Shown: positions 12,051 through 25,773, numbered from the stretch's first letter. The stretch is 64,000 nucleotides of DNA from Calliphora vicina (GCF_958450345.1 NC_088780.1:39207667-39271666), one strand, 5' to 3'. Notes: a model not told the origin generated them from the sequence alone. A program made the numbers and translations.

Positions 12051-13320
12051 AACTTAATAAAACGTATTTGAAAGGTTCATATATCTTTATTCTATTTACA
12101 TTGCTCTAGCATGTAGTTAATTATTTAAAAATTGTAAAATATTTCAATCATAAATTGTAGCTAATTGCACAATGATGACAAACATAAAACCCTCCCCCAT
12201 CCACATTCCTTTCATACCAGGTTTGTTTAAAACAGCACTATTATCAGTAATGAAATTATTCAAATCCTACCTAATGAAAATTGCCAACGGTATTATTGTT
12301 TTTAATTAAAATTTTTACAAAATTTTATAACTTTTTACCAATTATCAAACACAGAAAGAAAAAAAAAACACTCACGCATACTTTAGAATGAAAATTATAA
12401 AATAACAACAATAAATAGCTGGCAAAAAAAAATAAAAAAATTATTCGCTAATGAAAATGCAACAAATTAGTTTTCATTTTGCCAACAACCATCATACGTT
12501 TGTTATAATTGTTGTTATTTTTGCTTTTTTCGAGGTTTATTGGGGTGAAGTGGTGGCCAATAATATTTTCCAATTAAATCAGTTACAAAACAATCATGGA
12601 TGTAACAACAAATAATTTTCAAATTAGTTTTAGAATTTTTAGCCCCACAAAAGCAAAAAAACTAAAAACTAGCTAGTGATGAGCAGCAGCAGCATTCATT
12701 TATACATTTGAATTGCTCTGTAGAAGTGCTATTTATGTAGTCAAGTGGCTAACAACAAACAAACAAATAGCAACAAAAAATTAATTTGCAATATTGTTTT
12801 TAATTGTTGTTGCTGTTTTGTATGCTGCCAATAAATAAATGCCTTTCCAAAATTTTCATTTATATAAGTGGACTACTACACTTTAGCTAGTTTTTTTTTT
12901 CTGCTGCTATTTGTTATTTGTTGGTTTAGAACCTGTTTGTATCATCATCCGTACATCCATGTTTTCATTCATTCATTTATCCATTCTTTTCATTGTTACC
13001 AATTGATGAGGTTTGTTATGGTAACATGTTTGTGATTGTTGCAATTATATTTTAGCCCTTTTTATCCGCGTAATTGGCTTTTAATTAAAATGCTAGTCAT
13101 GATAATAATTGCATTATGCAGATTTTCACTGGTTTCTGACGACTGGTCATTTTATTTGGGGAGGCATTTTGTATGCAATGGTTTCACACAGCAGTATAGT
13201 TAGTGACTATTAAATTTGTAATTTCTTAAAGTAACATAGAACAAGAACTACTAAAATATCACCGGGTTAATGTCAAGAATTTAAGCTGCTTAAGCAGTGG
13301 ATTTAAATGACAACTGTATA
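12051..13320. other. Repeat-poor intergenic DNA, no gene seen
   Basis: This is one of the few stretches of the left arm without recognisable transposons. It has AGCAGCAGCAGCA near 12680 and many TTGTTGTT/AACAACAA words, as in fly regulatory DNA, but no reading frame or exon could be supported. A regulatory role is only a possibility. Confidence 0.35.
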
Positions 13321-13881
13321 CAGTGCAGTGGGACAGAATCGAAATTTTTTGGAAATAAATCTGGCATTTCTAAACGGCTGGTCCGATCGGGATAAAATTT
13401 GACGTGGGCGTAGCCAAGGAGTATTTGAGTTTAAGTTATTAAAATGGGACCTTCATATCTCAAGGGGCGGCGCTATGGTCGTTCAAAATAGGGTACCTTC
13501 GACATATACAATTTCAAAGATTTTTATATTTTTGGAAAGCGCTCAGCTAGATCTTGAAAAACATACTATTTACATGTGCTATTTACCTCTTACAATTTCC
13601 GAGTTATAGGCATTTTAAAATTGAAATAACTTGGTCCGCTTTTTTTAAAAATATAGGGCGTACTTTTGAACCGTATGGACTCGAATTTGTTTTGTTAGTC
13701 TAAGACAACTAAATTACAAATAATATACAAAATATTTCAAAGCAATATCAATTATGGATCCAAAAATAAACGATTTTCAATATAAAAAATTAAAGAAATA
13801 GTAGATTTTTGCTGTTTTTTGGGCGAAAAGGTGACTTAACTCTTTTTCTATTAAAAAAAAAACTTTCTTTAAGAACAAACA
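13321..13881. other. Unidentified segment, possibly an old repeat
   Basis: It contains GGTCCGATCGGGATAAAATT and other words similar in style to the segments near 32040 and 45000, suggesting transposon origin. No frame, no clear ends. Confidence 0.3.
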
Positions 13882-14044
13882 GTGAGCCTCAAAAGTGAGT
13901 ATACACCAAAATCCTAAAATTTATTCAATTAAAATTTTAATGTTTAGATTTGTTGGAGATTGAGTTGAATAATAGATTCAATGATTTTCATGATCCTAAA
14001 AAAAACAAAAAATTCCATGGTGTTTACTCACTTTTGAGGCTGTG
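13882..14044. mobile_element. Short MITE with Tc1-like ends
   Basis: GAGCCTCAAAAGTGAGTATA at the left end is matched by the inverse TACTCACTTTTGAGGCT at the right end, with an AT-rich non-coding core of about 115 bp. TA-type insertion is likely but the flanks are ambiguous. Confidence 0.65.
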
Positions 14045-14480
14045 TGTATAACAATTTTATGTTTTTCTGTAAGCTATCTTTATGGAGAATAGTTTGGTAT
14101 AAAAAACATGTCCTATTTTTCGAATATGTTTTTTATCAAAATTTAAAACTTCGTTGACAATACAATGGAAACTTTTCTAAATATTCAGTTGAATAGGTGA
14201 TATGCAAAATTCGTTCGTTACAAAAATTAAAAAAAAAAATTTAGATAACCATTGATTATGGTAGCCCTTTCGGAGCTTTATAGTAAGAAATATAGAGATT
14301 GCATCGAAGCATGTTCTTTTCTATATTTTTACATGACTTAAAATTTCAATTAGCTGCAAAACTAGTTTGTTCTATTTATAATTCATTTCAACTCAATTAT
14401 AACTGAACTAACAGTGCTAAATTCTGCAGTGACGGATCTAATATAGCCATTACCAAAGAATACTTTAATATAAATAGGAA

Positions 14481-14936
14481 CAAGTTAGAATGTTATATTC
14501 GGTTGTGCCGAATCTTGTATACCCAACATCAATATGTGACTATATAATATTTTTCTTGTATGGGGACTAGGGACAAATGTTGTCCAATTTTCGCCATACT
14601 TTACAGTATAATTTCAGAGTACTTAGAACAAATTTGCGCAACATTTTATGAGGATTTCCGTTATAATCAACATATTTATGACTGTTCAAACAGTATTCCG
14701 GGGGGACATTTGTATGGAGGCTAGGTGAAATCCCTAACAAACCTTATTAACAGATAGTAGTAGCTCTTTTCGTTTGGGATAGAGCCCATCTTTTCGTGTT
14801 TTCAACAGATAGTCAGACGGACGGACATAGCGATATCGTCATAAGGACATAAGGGTCTGCGATGAATAATTCGATGCGTTACAAACGGAATTACAAAATC
14901 AATACATCCCCCATATTTTTGATGGTGGGTATAAAA
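14481..14936 (+). mobile_element. Interspersed repeat B
   Basis: It has the same end logic as repeat A (GGTTGTGCCGAATCTTGTATACC at the start, a GATGGTGGGTATA end) but a different body with GACGGACGGACATAGCGATA. Fragments of the same family lie at about 8830-8880 and 31240-31570. The antisense frame at 14802-15011 is not a gene. Confidence 0.6.
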
Positions 14937-15011
14937 ACAATTTTTGGTGAAAAAAATTTCTTGGTAAAAAAATGTTGGTGAAAAAAAACTAATACACACT
15001 ATTCCAGCCAA

Positions 15012-15533
15012 AACTTATCCTTGATCGATTAAGCCATGCCCGTCTGTTGAAATCAACTTTCCGAAGCCCCCAAATAACTTACATACACGATTCATACATC
15101 AATATCTCCGGAATTCTTCCGGCTCGGTTGCTATTTAAAATCGAGAAAATCGGTCAACAAATGGCTGAGATATAAGGAAAAAACCAGGACAACCTGGATT
15201 TTTGTCCTATTTTTGACCTACATCTGGATTAGATATTTCAAAGACCTTTGCAACGACGTATATAAGACCATAGTAAGTTGGATCTACATTGGGTCAAAAT
15301 CGGAAATTTTAACCCAAAGTTTTTTTTGCTAAATATTAAAACAAATTTAAAAAAATTTTTAAAAATTAAAAAAAAAAAAAAAAAATTAAATTAATTCGTA
15401 AAAAAAATTTAAAAAACAACTTTGAAAAAAAAAATATTTTTTACCAAAAATTATTTAAAATTTTTGTTTTGAAGTATAATCTGGTGAAGGGTATATAAGA
15501 TTCGGCACAGCCGAATATAGCTCTCTTACTTAT
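15012..15533 (-). mobile_element. Repeat A copy, minus orientation
   Basis: It reads on the minus strand from the AAGTAAGAGAGC end (15533) through the poly-A/T tract and the TCTCGATTTTAAATAGCAAC block to about 15012. Its 3' hairpin is lost. It lies tail to tail with the next copy, separated by 20 bp, so the two form a large inverted repeat. Confidence 0.75.
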
Positions 15534-15552
15534 TTTTTAACGTTACCTTTTA

Positions 15553-16238
15553 ACAAGTAAGAGAGCTATATTCGGCTGTGCCGAATCTTATATACCCTTC
15601 ACCAAATTATACTTTAAAATAAATTTGTTTAAATATTTTTAGGTAAGCAAAATTTAATTTTTTTTTTTTAATTGTTTTTCAAAATTGTTTTAGTTTTTTT
15701 AGTTTTTAAATTTTGTTTTGAAAAAAAAATTATGACAAAAAAAATTTTTTGATGAAAAAAAAATTCGGGTTAAAAAAAATGTTTCCCGATTTTGACCCAT
15801 TGTAGGTCCAACTCACTATAGCCTAGATAAGGCTATAGTGAGTTGCAATGGACTTTAAAATATATATCATTAGATATCCATATTGTCTATATTAATGACT
15901 TAGTAATCCAGATATAGATCAAAAATAGGTCAAAAATCGAAATTGTCCCAGTTTTTTGCTCATATCTCCGTTATTTATGGACCGATTTTGCTGATTTTAA
16001 ATAGCAAACTTCTCGAAAGCATGCCTGACAGAATTATTGAATATTTGGGTCCCGAAGTTATCTGGGGTCTTCAGAAAATTGATTTCAACAGACAGACAGA
16101 CGGACATGGCTTAATCGACTCCGCTATCTATATGGATACAGAATATATATACTTAATAGGGTCGGAAATGAAAAATGTAGAAATTACAAACGGAATGACA
16201 AACTTATATATACCCTTCTCACGAAACTGAAGGGTATA
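15553..16238 (+). mobile_element. Repeat A copy, plus orientation, full length
   Basis: All parts are present: the AAGTAAGAGAGC start, the TTCGGCTGTGCCGAA hairpin, the AT tract, the duplicated hairpin near 15810-15845, the GACGGACATGG block and the 3' AGGGTATAA end. The frame at 15943-16230 lies inside it and is not a gene. Confidence 0.8.
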
Positions 16239-16262
16239 AAAATATATCTAATATTTATTATC

Positions 16263-16900
16263 TTTTATAAATCATTAATTTACAACTGTTATTTCGGTCA
16301 GAATGGTCACCGAAAAAAAGTACGTGAAAAAATAATTAAAACTTTTCAAAAAAATCCAATATGGACTTTCAAAGAAATAGCAAAATATCTAAAGGTTTAT
16401 CGGCAGTCACACTGTTTCAAAAGCCATTAAACAGTATAAGGAAGACTTGAACATTGAAAGAAAAACTGGATCAGGAAGAAAAAAAGGCCTAACAGATATT
16501 GGTCAGGCAAGTCGAACAACTCTATAGAAAAGCACCGAACACTTCTATTAGAAAATAGCTCGTAAAGTTTGTGTGCGAGGGCAAATCTAATGCTGGGTTG
16601 AAGTAGTATAAAACTCAGAAAGTTCCAGATCGCAATAAAAAATACAGCTGGAAAATGTGAAAATTTTTTTATATTTACTTTTGTTTGACGTTACAAGAAT
16701 TGTATAATTGAGAACTTATTTTCTACTGAGTGTACCTTATATTGTTGTGTCATGGTTTTAGCCAAAATATAAATGAGGTTATAAAATCCGAACTTCGACA
16801 AATTCCACACGAGAAGTAGTTTGCATTTTATGTGCTGTACTGTGTTATTGATCGAATAAATATTTATTTGAATAACAAAAATATATATTTTCGTCGATTA
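16263..16900 (+). pseudogene. Tc1-like transposase remnant
   Basis: Plus-strand translation of 16330-16500 gives words like KQYKEDLNIERKTGSGRKK, the same N-terminal helix-turn-helix region seen at 6780-6900, with stops shortly after. The opening ATCATTAATTTACAACTG also occurs at 58973, so a second fragment of this family lies there. Confidence 0.55.
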
Positions 16901-16930
16901 TTCGAATACTATTTATTCGTATGACAACCC

Positions 16931-18084
16931 TAATTGTCACTCAATGTATTTATGTCCTTATAGGAAAGCAATACACAAAATAATGCATCAACATTTTAAA
17001 TGAACAAACTACACTCCCATTAGATTCTTCATAATTTATAAAACTAATTTAAAAACGATACACCAATTTGAAAATGGTGGATTTTCGCGAAAATCTACGC
17101 CCACTTGCTATTATTAAATCTAGTAACACTCAATTTCCTATCAATGCAAACGTAACTGAGATGGTTAATCAGTTTATTATTACAAAAGTCACGTGTTACT
17201 ACTCTATCAGTTGTAATCTTTTCAATATATTTTCAATATTAAAAAGTTCAGCCAGCAAAAAACACCGAAAACAACGTAAACATTAAACGACATCAACTAG
17301 ATATTTAAATGGCTTGGCACTTGTCGCCACAGCTATCATCGTTAACATCATCTAACTCCTAAACACTTTTACCATTCTCATCCTCATTATCGGCGTTGTC
17401 ATCGCCGACGTTAACAACTCTAATGCCAACCTTATTGTCGGGTAATTGACATTTTATTTGTTCAAAATACAATAATGAACAATAAAATACAGGGATAACG
17501 GTGGTAATTTGTAATACACATCTTAACAAATAACGTTGACAATGATTTCAACATTTATTTATATTTTATTACAAAACAAACACGTGTTCATTTCAATATA
17601 TGTATGTATGTATGTATCCCTACTAAGATTCATACTCTCTCGACAGTGTCTCCTTTTGACAACCCCTTTTGTCATGTTACACATTTCGAAAGTCGAATTA
17701 AGATTCTGTCAACTACTCTTCGTCGTTTACCTCGTAATCGTTTAAATCGTATCCGTTGCGGACAATTGGTAGCGGAAAAACAAATGAAGTCACCCTTTAT
17801 GATGGTGGTATTTAATTTTGTAATTTTTGGTTTAATAAGCGTAACATTAACGAATGTAGAGGAAAAAGGGAAAGATAAAGTTTATTGTTGTTTTATTTTT
17901 TTTTTATTTTGACTACAAAGGATCAATGTAATAGTGCAACAACAGCAACGACAATAACAGTTTTCGAGTGTTAACGGTTGACAGTAACTCAGCTGCAAAC
18001 ATTGTTCAGTTCAATATGTTAAATACAGAATCGTTCACACACGTGGCACGCAGATTTTTATACCATTTACCATGAGTGGCAACT
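16931..18084. other. Intergenic DNA, unrecognised short frames
   Basis: A less AT-rich island at 17300-17450 reads as a short acidic, repetitive peptide on the minus strand but is interrupted by stops. Frames at 17068-17286, 17536-17745 and 17604-17912 show no motif. Microsatellite TATGTATGTATG lies near 17600. No gene is supported. Confidence 0.35.
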
Positions 18085-18540
18085 GGTATACTTATATAAG
18101 GAGTGAGATCGAAAAAATCTTAGCATACATAAATGTTAATAAACCTACAGTTTTGATTATTTTTTATTTGATTGAAATTATTATTAGAACTTACAAAAAA
18201 TATTATTTTTATAGTTCTAATCAAAAGTGATGAATTTATGAACCGTTTCAGGAATCTCAGGCCAAAAATAATTGGACACATTAAGAAGTATTTTGTTAAC
18301 AATCCTTGATGTAAATTTCGGTATTTATAGAGCCCTTTGTAACAAATGTATGTCTTCTTTTGCCGCAACTGCATATTGCTTGCCATACCAAGAACTTTTA
18401 GAGAAAATTTTCTGCATTTTGGTCCTAAACTTTTTTACAACATTCCATCGAGCATCAGCAATATAAAAATATTGACCTGCGAAAAATTTTCCACAACATA
18501 TGTACTTTTCGTCATCCATTATGCAGCAGGTATATTTTTT
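18085..18540 (-). pseudogene. Tc1-like transposase core remnant
   Basis: On the minus strand the translation from 18530 gives CIMDDEKYICC, GQYFYIADAR and KKFRTKMQKIFSK, then KQYAVAAKEDIH, the first catalytic region of a Tc1-like transposase with its leading aspartate (MDDE). Stops interrupt it and the C-terminal third is lost. It is the same family as 6560-7260 with the internal sequence inverted relative to the shared AGTGAGATCGAAAAAA flank. Plus-strand frames here are shadows. Confidence 0.6.
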
Positions 18541-18555
18541 TATAAAATTTCATAA

Positions 18556-20868
18556 AGCTGTTTTATTGGCTTTCTTTGTCTATAAATCTACTACTCCTTT
18601 TAGAATGTAACAATATCGCCATAATGTGCTGTTAATGACAACTTTAGTACTTAAATGTATATTTAACTAGTACATCTTAAAATGTACTAATACTACAAAA
18701 TGCAATAAAAACGATAATTTTACTTGTTTTACGACTTTCCTTCCCTCTTTTACTATTATGTATTAAATTTCATGTCTTTTTTAGCCATAACTTACTTATA
18801 GGCGCTGTAGTCGTACAAAAGTGTTTCTATTCCAAGAGGAAATTCTTGTTTATCAACTTATTTGCTCAACTCATCTTGACAATTCGTTTGATCTCATTTT
18901 CCCCTCATCACTGCTTCTTTAGCAGTAATTTTTATGTGAAATTCTTTAGTAGTGATAAAAAGAAAACACTGAAAGAAATTTGTTGTGAAAAAATTTAATG
19001 AAGCTTAAAATCAAATTTTTTTTTATTAAAAATTTACCTATAAACTTGATCGAATATCGTTTGGTATGTCGATTTGGTTTGACTATAGAACAAATATATC
19101 ATAAAATCGATCTTAATTTACGCTGTGAAAATCCGAATTTCTATGATCAACCATTTCGATTTTTAAAATTTATTCACCGAACCCAATAATTGAGTTATAA
19201 ATAATCGATCTGAATTTTATGGGATCCTTTAAAAAATGCTCAAATCAATATATGCTATAATTAAAGATTAAAGTCATATTTTGCAAGAAAATCACAATTT
19301 ATACACATTGACAGACAGTTTATGGAAACATTTCTGCATAAAATCGGGGTGTGTAACTGATCAGGAAAAAATCGTTTTTAGACCCTGAAATTAGTTTTTC
19401 GACCGTAATCGAAATCAATTTACCGCTCCCTATTTGAAATACTACTTATTAGTAAACATGGAAATTTTCCAGATTAGTTCTAGAACGAGTGTAATCAGAA
19501 CTACTTTACATTCTTTAATGACAGCCTTGGAACTAGTGATGTCGAAATTACTTCTGGCACCAGTTCTGTGGAACGTTCTTGTGATTCTAAAACACTTCTA
19601 TAGGGTTTTTAAGGAACCTTTATTTCCGGATTGCAAAGGAAAAATATTCCGTTTAGTGTAATAAATTAAAAGAAAACATAACGCCTCTCACGATTCGAAT
19701 ATTTTCGCATATTTCTACATGTACCTCAAAATGACTTCCGTTTTATGTAACGTACGATATACCCTTATTTCGCTCGATATTTTGGACAACAATATTTCGA
19801 AAGAACTTTTTATTATTTTAAAATATAGTACCCTCTGAATGGAACATAAAGACCAAATTATTTTTCAGATACTCTTATTTTTGCAAAATCTATTAAACTC
19901 TATAGGCGTACAAATGTCACGTACGAATATATGAAATTGCCAATATGTTTATTCCGATTATTAAAAATGGAGCGCTTTACCTGCCGCACCGCGCATGCAA
20001 AAATCGATTTATTGCAGTAACGATTTCCAGAACAAATTATCTCAAGAAATTCTGATGTCAACTGGTCGCAAAGATCATGCGATTTAATGTCGTTTGATTT
20101 TTTTTTTGGTGTTTTGTAAAATCTCGGGTTTATGCGAATAAATCAGAAACAAATCCTGAGTTCAAATCCGAGATCCAACTCTGTGTGAAAAAGTCATGGA
20201 AAATTTCATGAAAAGATGTATATTTTATTCCATACTTAATCGGAATATGTCTGCTTTACAATACAATAAAAATATCACAACTATCTCAAAAAATATGTGT
20301 TTTTATTTTAAAATAAAAAGGGCATTCTTACTGAGACTCCCTTTACAAGACCATTTCTCACAGTGCACACTTTATTTGCTTTACCAGTTGCTGTCGGCGT
20401 GTGTACAGATGAAGGGTGTCCTAATTTGAAGGGTGGTTTATTTTGTTCGCTTTAAATGATTTTTGGTTTTCAATAAGTTTACTTTGAAATTTGTTCCAGC
20501 ACAGGTGTCCGTCCTTTTATTTTTTTTGTTGGCTAATTTTTGCCTAATATTATGCCGGGATTTATGACTTTGATTCTTTTGTCTGTATGTCTGTCTGTCT
20601 CTCTATCTGCCTGCGTAAAAGTAGTTCGCTTGAATTTATTGGATGTAATTTATTTGATGCAGTTAAGTGGAATTAATTGCCATAAATTAACCATGAATAT
20701 GATGATTTGTTTTTCATATTATCCAATTTATTATTAAAGTAAACAAATTTATTGGGTTTATTTTTGTAGATTTGTGCCTATTATAGTAAAATCATTTTAT
20801 TTCAGGGGTCGAACTTTGTGGTTACACATTGTTTTTCATTTAACAAAATTAGAAACTTTAATCCCTCT
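18556..20868. other. AT-rich intergenic DNA, no gene seen
   Basis: Frames at 18998-19189, 19434-19661, 20196-20429 and 20540-20737 carry no recognisable domain, start context or splice pattern. The first part (18556-18960) is plain AT-rich DNA. No repeat family member was identified with certainty. Confidence 0.4.
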
Positions 20869-20870
20869 AA

Positions 20871-20914
20871 CACCCAGTAACACGAAGTCTGGTCTGGCTT
20901 CGTATTAATGGGGG
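20871..20914. mobile_element. PIF/Harbinger-like MITE, minimal copy
   Basis: A 44 bp hairpin that keeps only the ends of the element seen at 67-193 and 27019-27145: a degenerate CACCCAGTAACACGAAGTCT end and its inverse ending in GGGGG, followed by TTA. The core is deleted. Confidence 0.6.
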
Positions 20915-21554
20915 TTAGTCGAGCCAATAGTTTTGTTTTATCATTTTTTATCATGTTTAAAATGATTAAGTTATACAAGTTTATATTTTATTTATTAAAT
21001 AAACAAATTATCTACTGAATTGGGAGTTTTTTTGTACTATTGCTCCATTATTTTCTCTAGCTCGATTGACTTATTCGACTAAATATTTATTTTAAATTAC
21101 GGATTATACAAAATATCGGGGTATTCTTAGTATTAATTAAAAAAGTGTCGAATTACGCCGAATGTTAAGTTTATTATTTGGTCAGTCTTTACAAAGGTTC
21201 CTAATTTTCCGTACTTTTTAAATTTCCTTTTTTAACTTTTCGGTTTTTTGACAAACCGGTTTTTGTAAGACGGTTAAGCGGTTTTAATGAAATATATTTT
21301 CTAAACCTCATTTAAAAATTTTTTTGAAAACTTTGGAACCATTTTTTAAATTATTCATTTATTTTATAGAAAAATGTTAAATTTCCGAATATTTAGTACA
21401 CAATTCTTAACATATTTCTTATTAGCGTCCACAATTAAAAATAAATTAAAGTTGACCATTTTCACATTGAATACAAATTTAACATAAACCGGTTAACCGG
21501 TTTTTTTTTAAATATAAAAACACGCTTTTTCGGTTGATAAAGCTAACCTTTTAG
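20915..21554. other. AT-rich DNA with CCGGTT repeats
   Basis: The words GACAAACCGGTTTTTG and ACCGGTTAACCGGTT at 21250 and 21487 are mirror-related and bracket an AT-rich stretch, possibly the ends of a decayed element. No gene. Confidence 0.35.
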
Positions 21555-23285
21555 CTGAATTATTCGCAAGAAATTCTCACTTGCCGGAAAGTGATCAATC
21601 ACTGCCCGAACTCGAAAGAGTATCAGTGACTATGTCAAATATATTCTTTCGAGCTCGTGCTGTTAAAAGGGTTTTATCGGATCTCAACGTAAATAAGTCT
21701 CCTGGGCCAGATGGTATACCAGCACTGGTCTTGAAGCAGTGTTCTTCGACGCTAGCTCGTCCATTAGCTAACGTTTTCAGCACTTTATACCGTGACTGCA
21801 AATTTCATGTATGTTGGAAGGTTGCCTATGTAACGCCAATTTCTAAAAAGGGAGAGGCTAACAACCCTGAAAATTATTGCCCAATAGCAATTTGTTCTGC
21901 ACTTTCCAAAGTTATGGAGAGTATGGTTAACTATCATCTTGTGAAATATTTAGAGTCCAACAATTTTCTCAGCGACCGGCAGTATGGCTTTCGTAGAGGA
22001 CGCTCTACGCGTGACTTGCTAGCCTTTCTATCGGAAAAAAGGTGTCGTTCTATACACCGTTTTGGCGAAAGTAAAGTGGTGGCTCTAGATATTTCTAAAG
22101 CGTTTGATAGAGTATGGCATGGTGCGCTTTTAGCAAAACTTATTGCTTTTGGTGTCGGTAATAATTTCTCTCGATTTATATCGAACATTCTCAGAGATCG
22201 CACTATACGAGTTGTTATAGATGGAATCTCATCAAACAAGTTCAAGATCAATTCAGGGGTACCGCAAGGCTTCGTTCTTTCTTATTTTTCTAAACGACCA
22301 TCTACGTCAAATTTCCAACCCTATATATTCTTTTGCAGATGACAGCAACATTTGCCATTCTTATTCATTCAGTTATAGACCAAGCCTGTCGGAAATTGGG
22401 GCAATGAGGCAAAACATGAATGATTCCCTCAATCGGGACCTTGTGACAATCTCTGAATGGGGTCGTGCGAATAGAGTCGTTTTCAACACTCGCAAGACTC
22501 AGTGTTGCATGTTGACCCAAAAACGAACGACAGACTATGTTGCTTCATCTGTAATTATGGATGGTGTAAATATTGTGGAATCAGACGCATCTTGATGTTC
22601 TCGGCATGAAAATACAATGTGATGTCCGTTGGTCTAAACCCATTTTTCAAGTGTCAAAAGAAACATTCAAGTGTCTCGGATTTCTGAAACGGTGTAGGAA
22701 TTACTTCACTTCATCTGATCTCCTCACTATTTACACCACCTATATCTGACCGAAAATGAAATACAACTCCCATGTATGGGCCGGTGATTCAAAGTCTATT
22801 TTGGAGCTTATCGACCGCGTACAACTCTATTGATTCAGTGGAGCACTGACGCAATATGGGTTGTGTTTCACTGTTCTATCGTTACTACAATGGAATGTGT
22901 TCTGATGAAATTAGGGAACTTGTTCCTGATACCCGCAGATTTGTACGTAATACACGTTTCTCATCAAGAACACATCGCTTTGTGGTCGATTGGCCAGTGG
23001 ACCGCACAACACACTACAGGGAAAAGTCGTTTTTTAGCCGTTCTGTCCGTATGTGGAACAAACTTCCCGCTCAAGTCTTTCTTGTCATTTTCAACGTCGG
23101 AAAGTCCAAATCGAATGTTCACAAACACTACTCCCCCTTTCCTCCCTCCCATAACCTATTTTCCTAGTTCCAACACAATGCTTTGCATGAGTAGGGGTCA
23201 TCCCCTGAGTGCTGGTCCAAGAAGAAAAAAAAATATTAGCACAGCTGACTCTTTGCTAGATTACCTGGCATTTATAAAGTAAACA
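21555..23285 (+). pseudogene. 5'-truncated non-LTR retrotransposon (reverse transcriptase)
   Basis: The frame 21581-22342 encodes reverse transcriptase motifs: KSPGPDGIP, YCPIAICSALSKVMES, YGFRRGRST and VALDISKAFDRVWH (the first catalytic aspartate), ending at SGVPQG. A frameshift near 22275 moves the reading to 22221-22595, where SFADDSN holds the second catalytic aspartates. A further frameshift precedes 22856-23167, which encodes the family's C-terminal tail (RYYNGMCSDEIRELVP, FFSRSVRMWNKLP). The endonuclease and gag-like ORF1 are absent, so it is a 5'-truncated, dead-on-arrival copy. The motif set is of the jockey-type non-LTR group; the clade is not certain. Frames on the opposite strand are shadows. 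Confidence 0.85.
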
Positions 23286-25486
23286 GTTACATTTTTTTAA
23301 TATTACAAAGAACATATAAGTTTTAAATGCCACAAAAATATGTAAATTAAACCAGACTTAGTATAATAATAGCTACTACACACATATTTGTTTTTCCTTT
23401 TATTCATTGTTTTACTTCTCCTATGGCTTCTGTCAGAATTAGCTAAACATTGTTTTTTTTTTCAAAAATTGAGTACCTTGTAAAAATATTTTGACAAACA
23501 AAAATTTCTTCTGACCATAATTAAAAACAGAATGTTTAATAATAGAACGTAAACAGTGAGTACATTTAATAAACCATAAATAAGTAATCTCTTGAGCTTA
23601 GTTACCTTTGGTCATTTTAATAGGTTGCCAAATGGTAACAGTTACCAAGCAGAGACTTAATCAATGTTTTTCAGACATACTAACTATATGAACATAATAC
23701 AAATTTGCAACTGTGGCATAATGAAAACAATTCAGAACTGGAAAATAATGAATTTATGTATTTTGAAAAATTTGTTTCTATGCTGGGTTGACAAAGGATG
23801 AAGAGCAACAACTGTTCAGAACTGAACTGTGACCTAAACGTTGCAAATATTACAACTTCAGTGGAAATCCCTAAAATAAAAAAATCTGGTACGTTCGAAT
23901 ATGTTTTCGTTTTTTGATACAAGTAGTCTTATTGAATTTTTATCATATTTTGATCATTAAACGTCTCCAGAATCATTTTTTAATCACAAAATACCAAATG
24001 ACGCTTGTAAATAAAATCAAAAAATAAGAATTAAAAATGTCATTAAAAGCTGATACGATAATAAAGCAAATTAGATTCAAATGATAAAGGCAGATCAATG
24101 ATCAATGTTTGGAATTTTTTTAATATTTCCATCAAAATTAAGTTACAGTTCTGAAATAGCAAAAAGTGGGATACAAAATTAAAAGCCTTGAAAAGGCGAT
24201 ACAATTCTGAGAAATTCCGGATGTATGATTCTAATTGCAATCGAAAAACCTATTTAGAATAATAGTATTTGCTTTATTTTTTTCAGAAATTTTGGAACTT
24301 TTGGTGCGAAAATCAAATTTTTTCAATGAAATAGTATTTTGATTTATGAAAATACAATGATTTCAGAAATCGATTACCAATCTTTTAAATCTCTGCAAAA
24401 ATAATAATAAAAAATACATCAGAAAATACCAAATGAAGCTTTTGAAAGCAACAAAAAAGAGACAACAAGATTTTATTTGCAATAACAATGATACACAAGC
24501 ATGAGGAGACAACAAAATGGACATGCAAATCCTGACAGGTGAGGTGATGTGATGTGAGTACATTAAATGGGAAAGAGTGACAACATTGTTTGTTGTGTGA
24601 GTTCTAACATAATATTTTTGTTGAAAACAAAGAAGCACCTTTAAAAAGTACTTAATCCAATTTAGAGAGATTAAAATGTTTGGACATGCATGAATGATAT
24701 TAAAAATGTTACAAAGTCTTCGTTCGTTTGGTCACTTTTGCTGTAACAAACCCTGTTTCCGATAAAAAAAAAAAATAATAATCAAAAAGATAAAGCATAA
24801 CAAGTGACCATCAGACAGAAACAAATGTTTTAATATGACTGTTATCTAATTGTGGCTTTTATACATTTTTAATTATTAAAAACAGCAATCTCAACAAGAT
24901 CTACTAAACTAAATCTTCTTATAAAATAGCAAGAATTTTAATTATAAATACTTTACATTAATAAAGACTGTAAAATAAATGTAAAATGTCTTATTTACTA
25001 TTACTACAGCTCAATTTATATTTAGTAAGAGTTGAATAATTACGTTATCATTAGTTTAAATAAACAGGCAATAAGTTATTTAAGTTGGAAACATTATCAT
25101 TATACCGTGAAATGTAAAGGAAAAGGGTTGGTTGTCATTAGCTTCCCCCCATTAATATTGTGTTACAAACGAATATGGTATTTTAAATGTTTGGAATGTT
25201 CGTTCATTGCCTGCAAAAAAATATATGTGAACACTGACATTTAAACCCTTTTCAAGTAAAGCGCACATAATTGAGAAAACTTAATAAATTCTAGGGCAAA
25301 ATTATAACATCAAAGGAATACAAATGTCGTGCTTTAAATAGTTGCTTACAAAATTAGATCATCAAATATATGAATGTATATTAGAAAGTTTACATAAGGA
25401 TACATATTCGAATGCATTATTTAGATTACAAGACTTGATTTGTTGTAATTTTTGGTTAATTTCCATTTAATATATATTTTTTTAAT
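23286..25486. other. AT-rich intergenic DNA, no gene seen
   Basis: Frames at 23680-23922, 24043-24240, 24363-24638 and 25032-25244 lack domains and start context. The stretch has few recognisable repeats and could hold regulatory DNA or an unseen distal exon. Confidence 0.4.
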
Positions 25487-25612
25487 GTGCTGTTTTTCTA
25501 TAGCGAACGAGTGCTTGAGTTGACGTTTTACGTGTATTTTGTTTTTGTTACAATAACAAAACACATGTTAAATTTCCACTCAAAGTACTCGTTCGCTACA
25601 GAAAAATAACAC
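25487..25612. mobile_element. Palindromic MITE
   Basis: The left end GTGCTGTTTTTCTATAGCGA is inverted at the right end as TCGCTACAGAAAAATAACAC, and pairing continues through GAACGAGT and toward TTACAATAACAAAA in the loop. About 126 bp, non-coding. Confidence 0.7.
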
Positions 25613-25773
25613 ATAATTCTGGCTTTAAAGCGACTCAGCCTAATGAGTTCTCTTTCCAACTCGTTATACAGTGGGACACTTAAGACACTTGTTTTTTCAT
25701 ACATACAAATTGGTATAATTTGTTTATTATTAGGATTTGATTATTTGTTTTTGTAGGTTTGTTTACATAATTA

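Noticed and set aside
17300..17912. Less AT-rich island and the 102-residue frame, considered as an exon
   Set aside because: The minus-strand acidic reading has stops, the plus-strand frame has no motif, and no matching splice sites or neighbours were seen.
19434..20737. Three short plus-strand frames considered as genes
   Set aside because: No domains, no splice partners and no biased codon use; one (20540-20737) is a run of CTGTCTGTCT-type low complexity.
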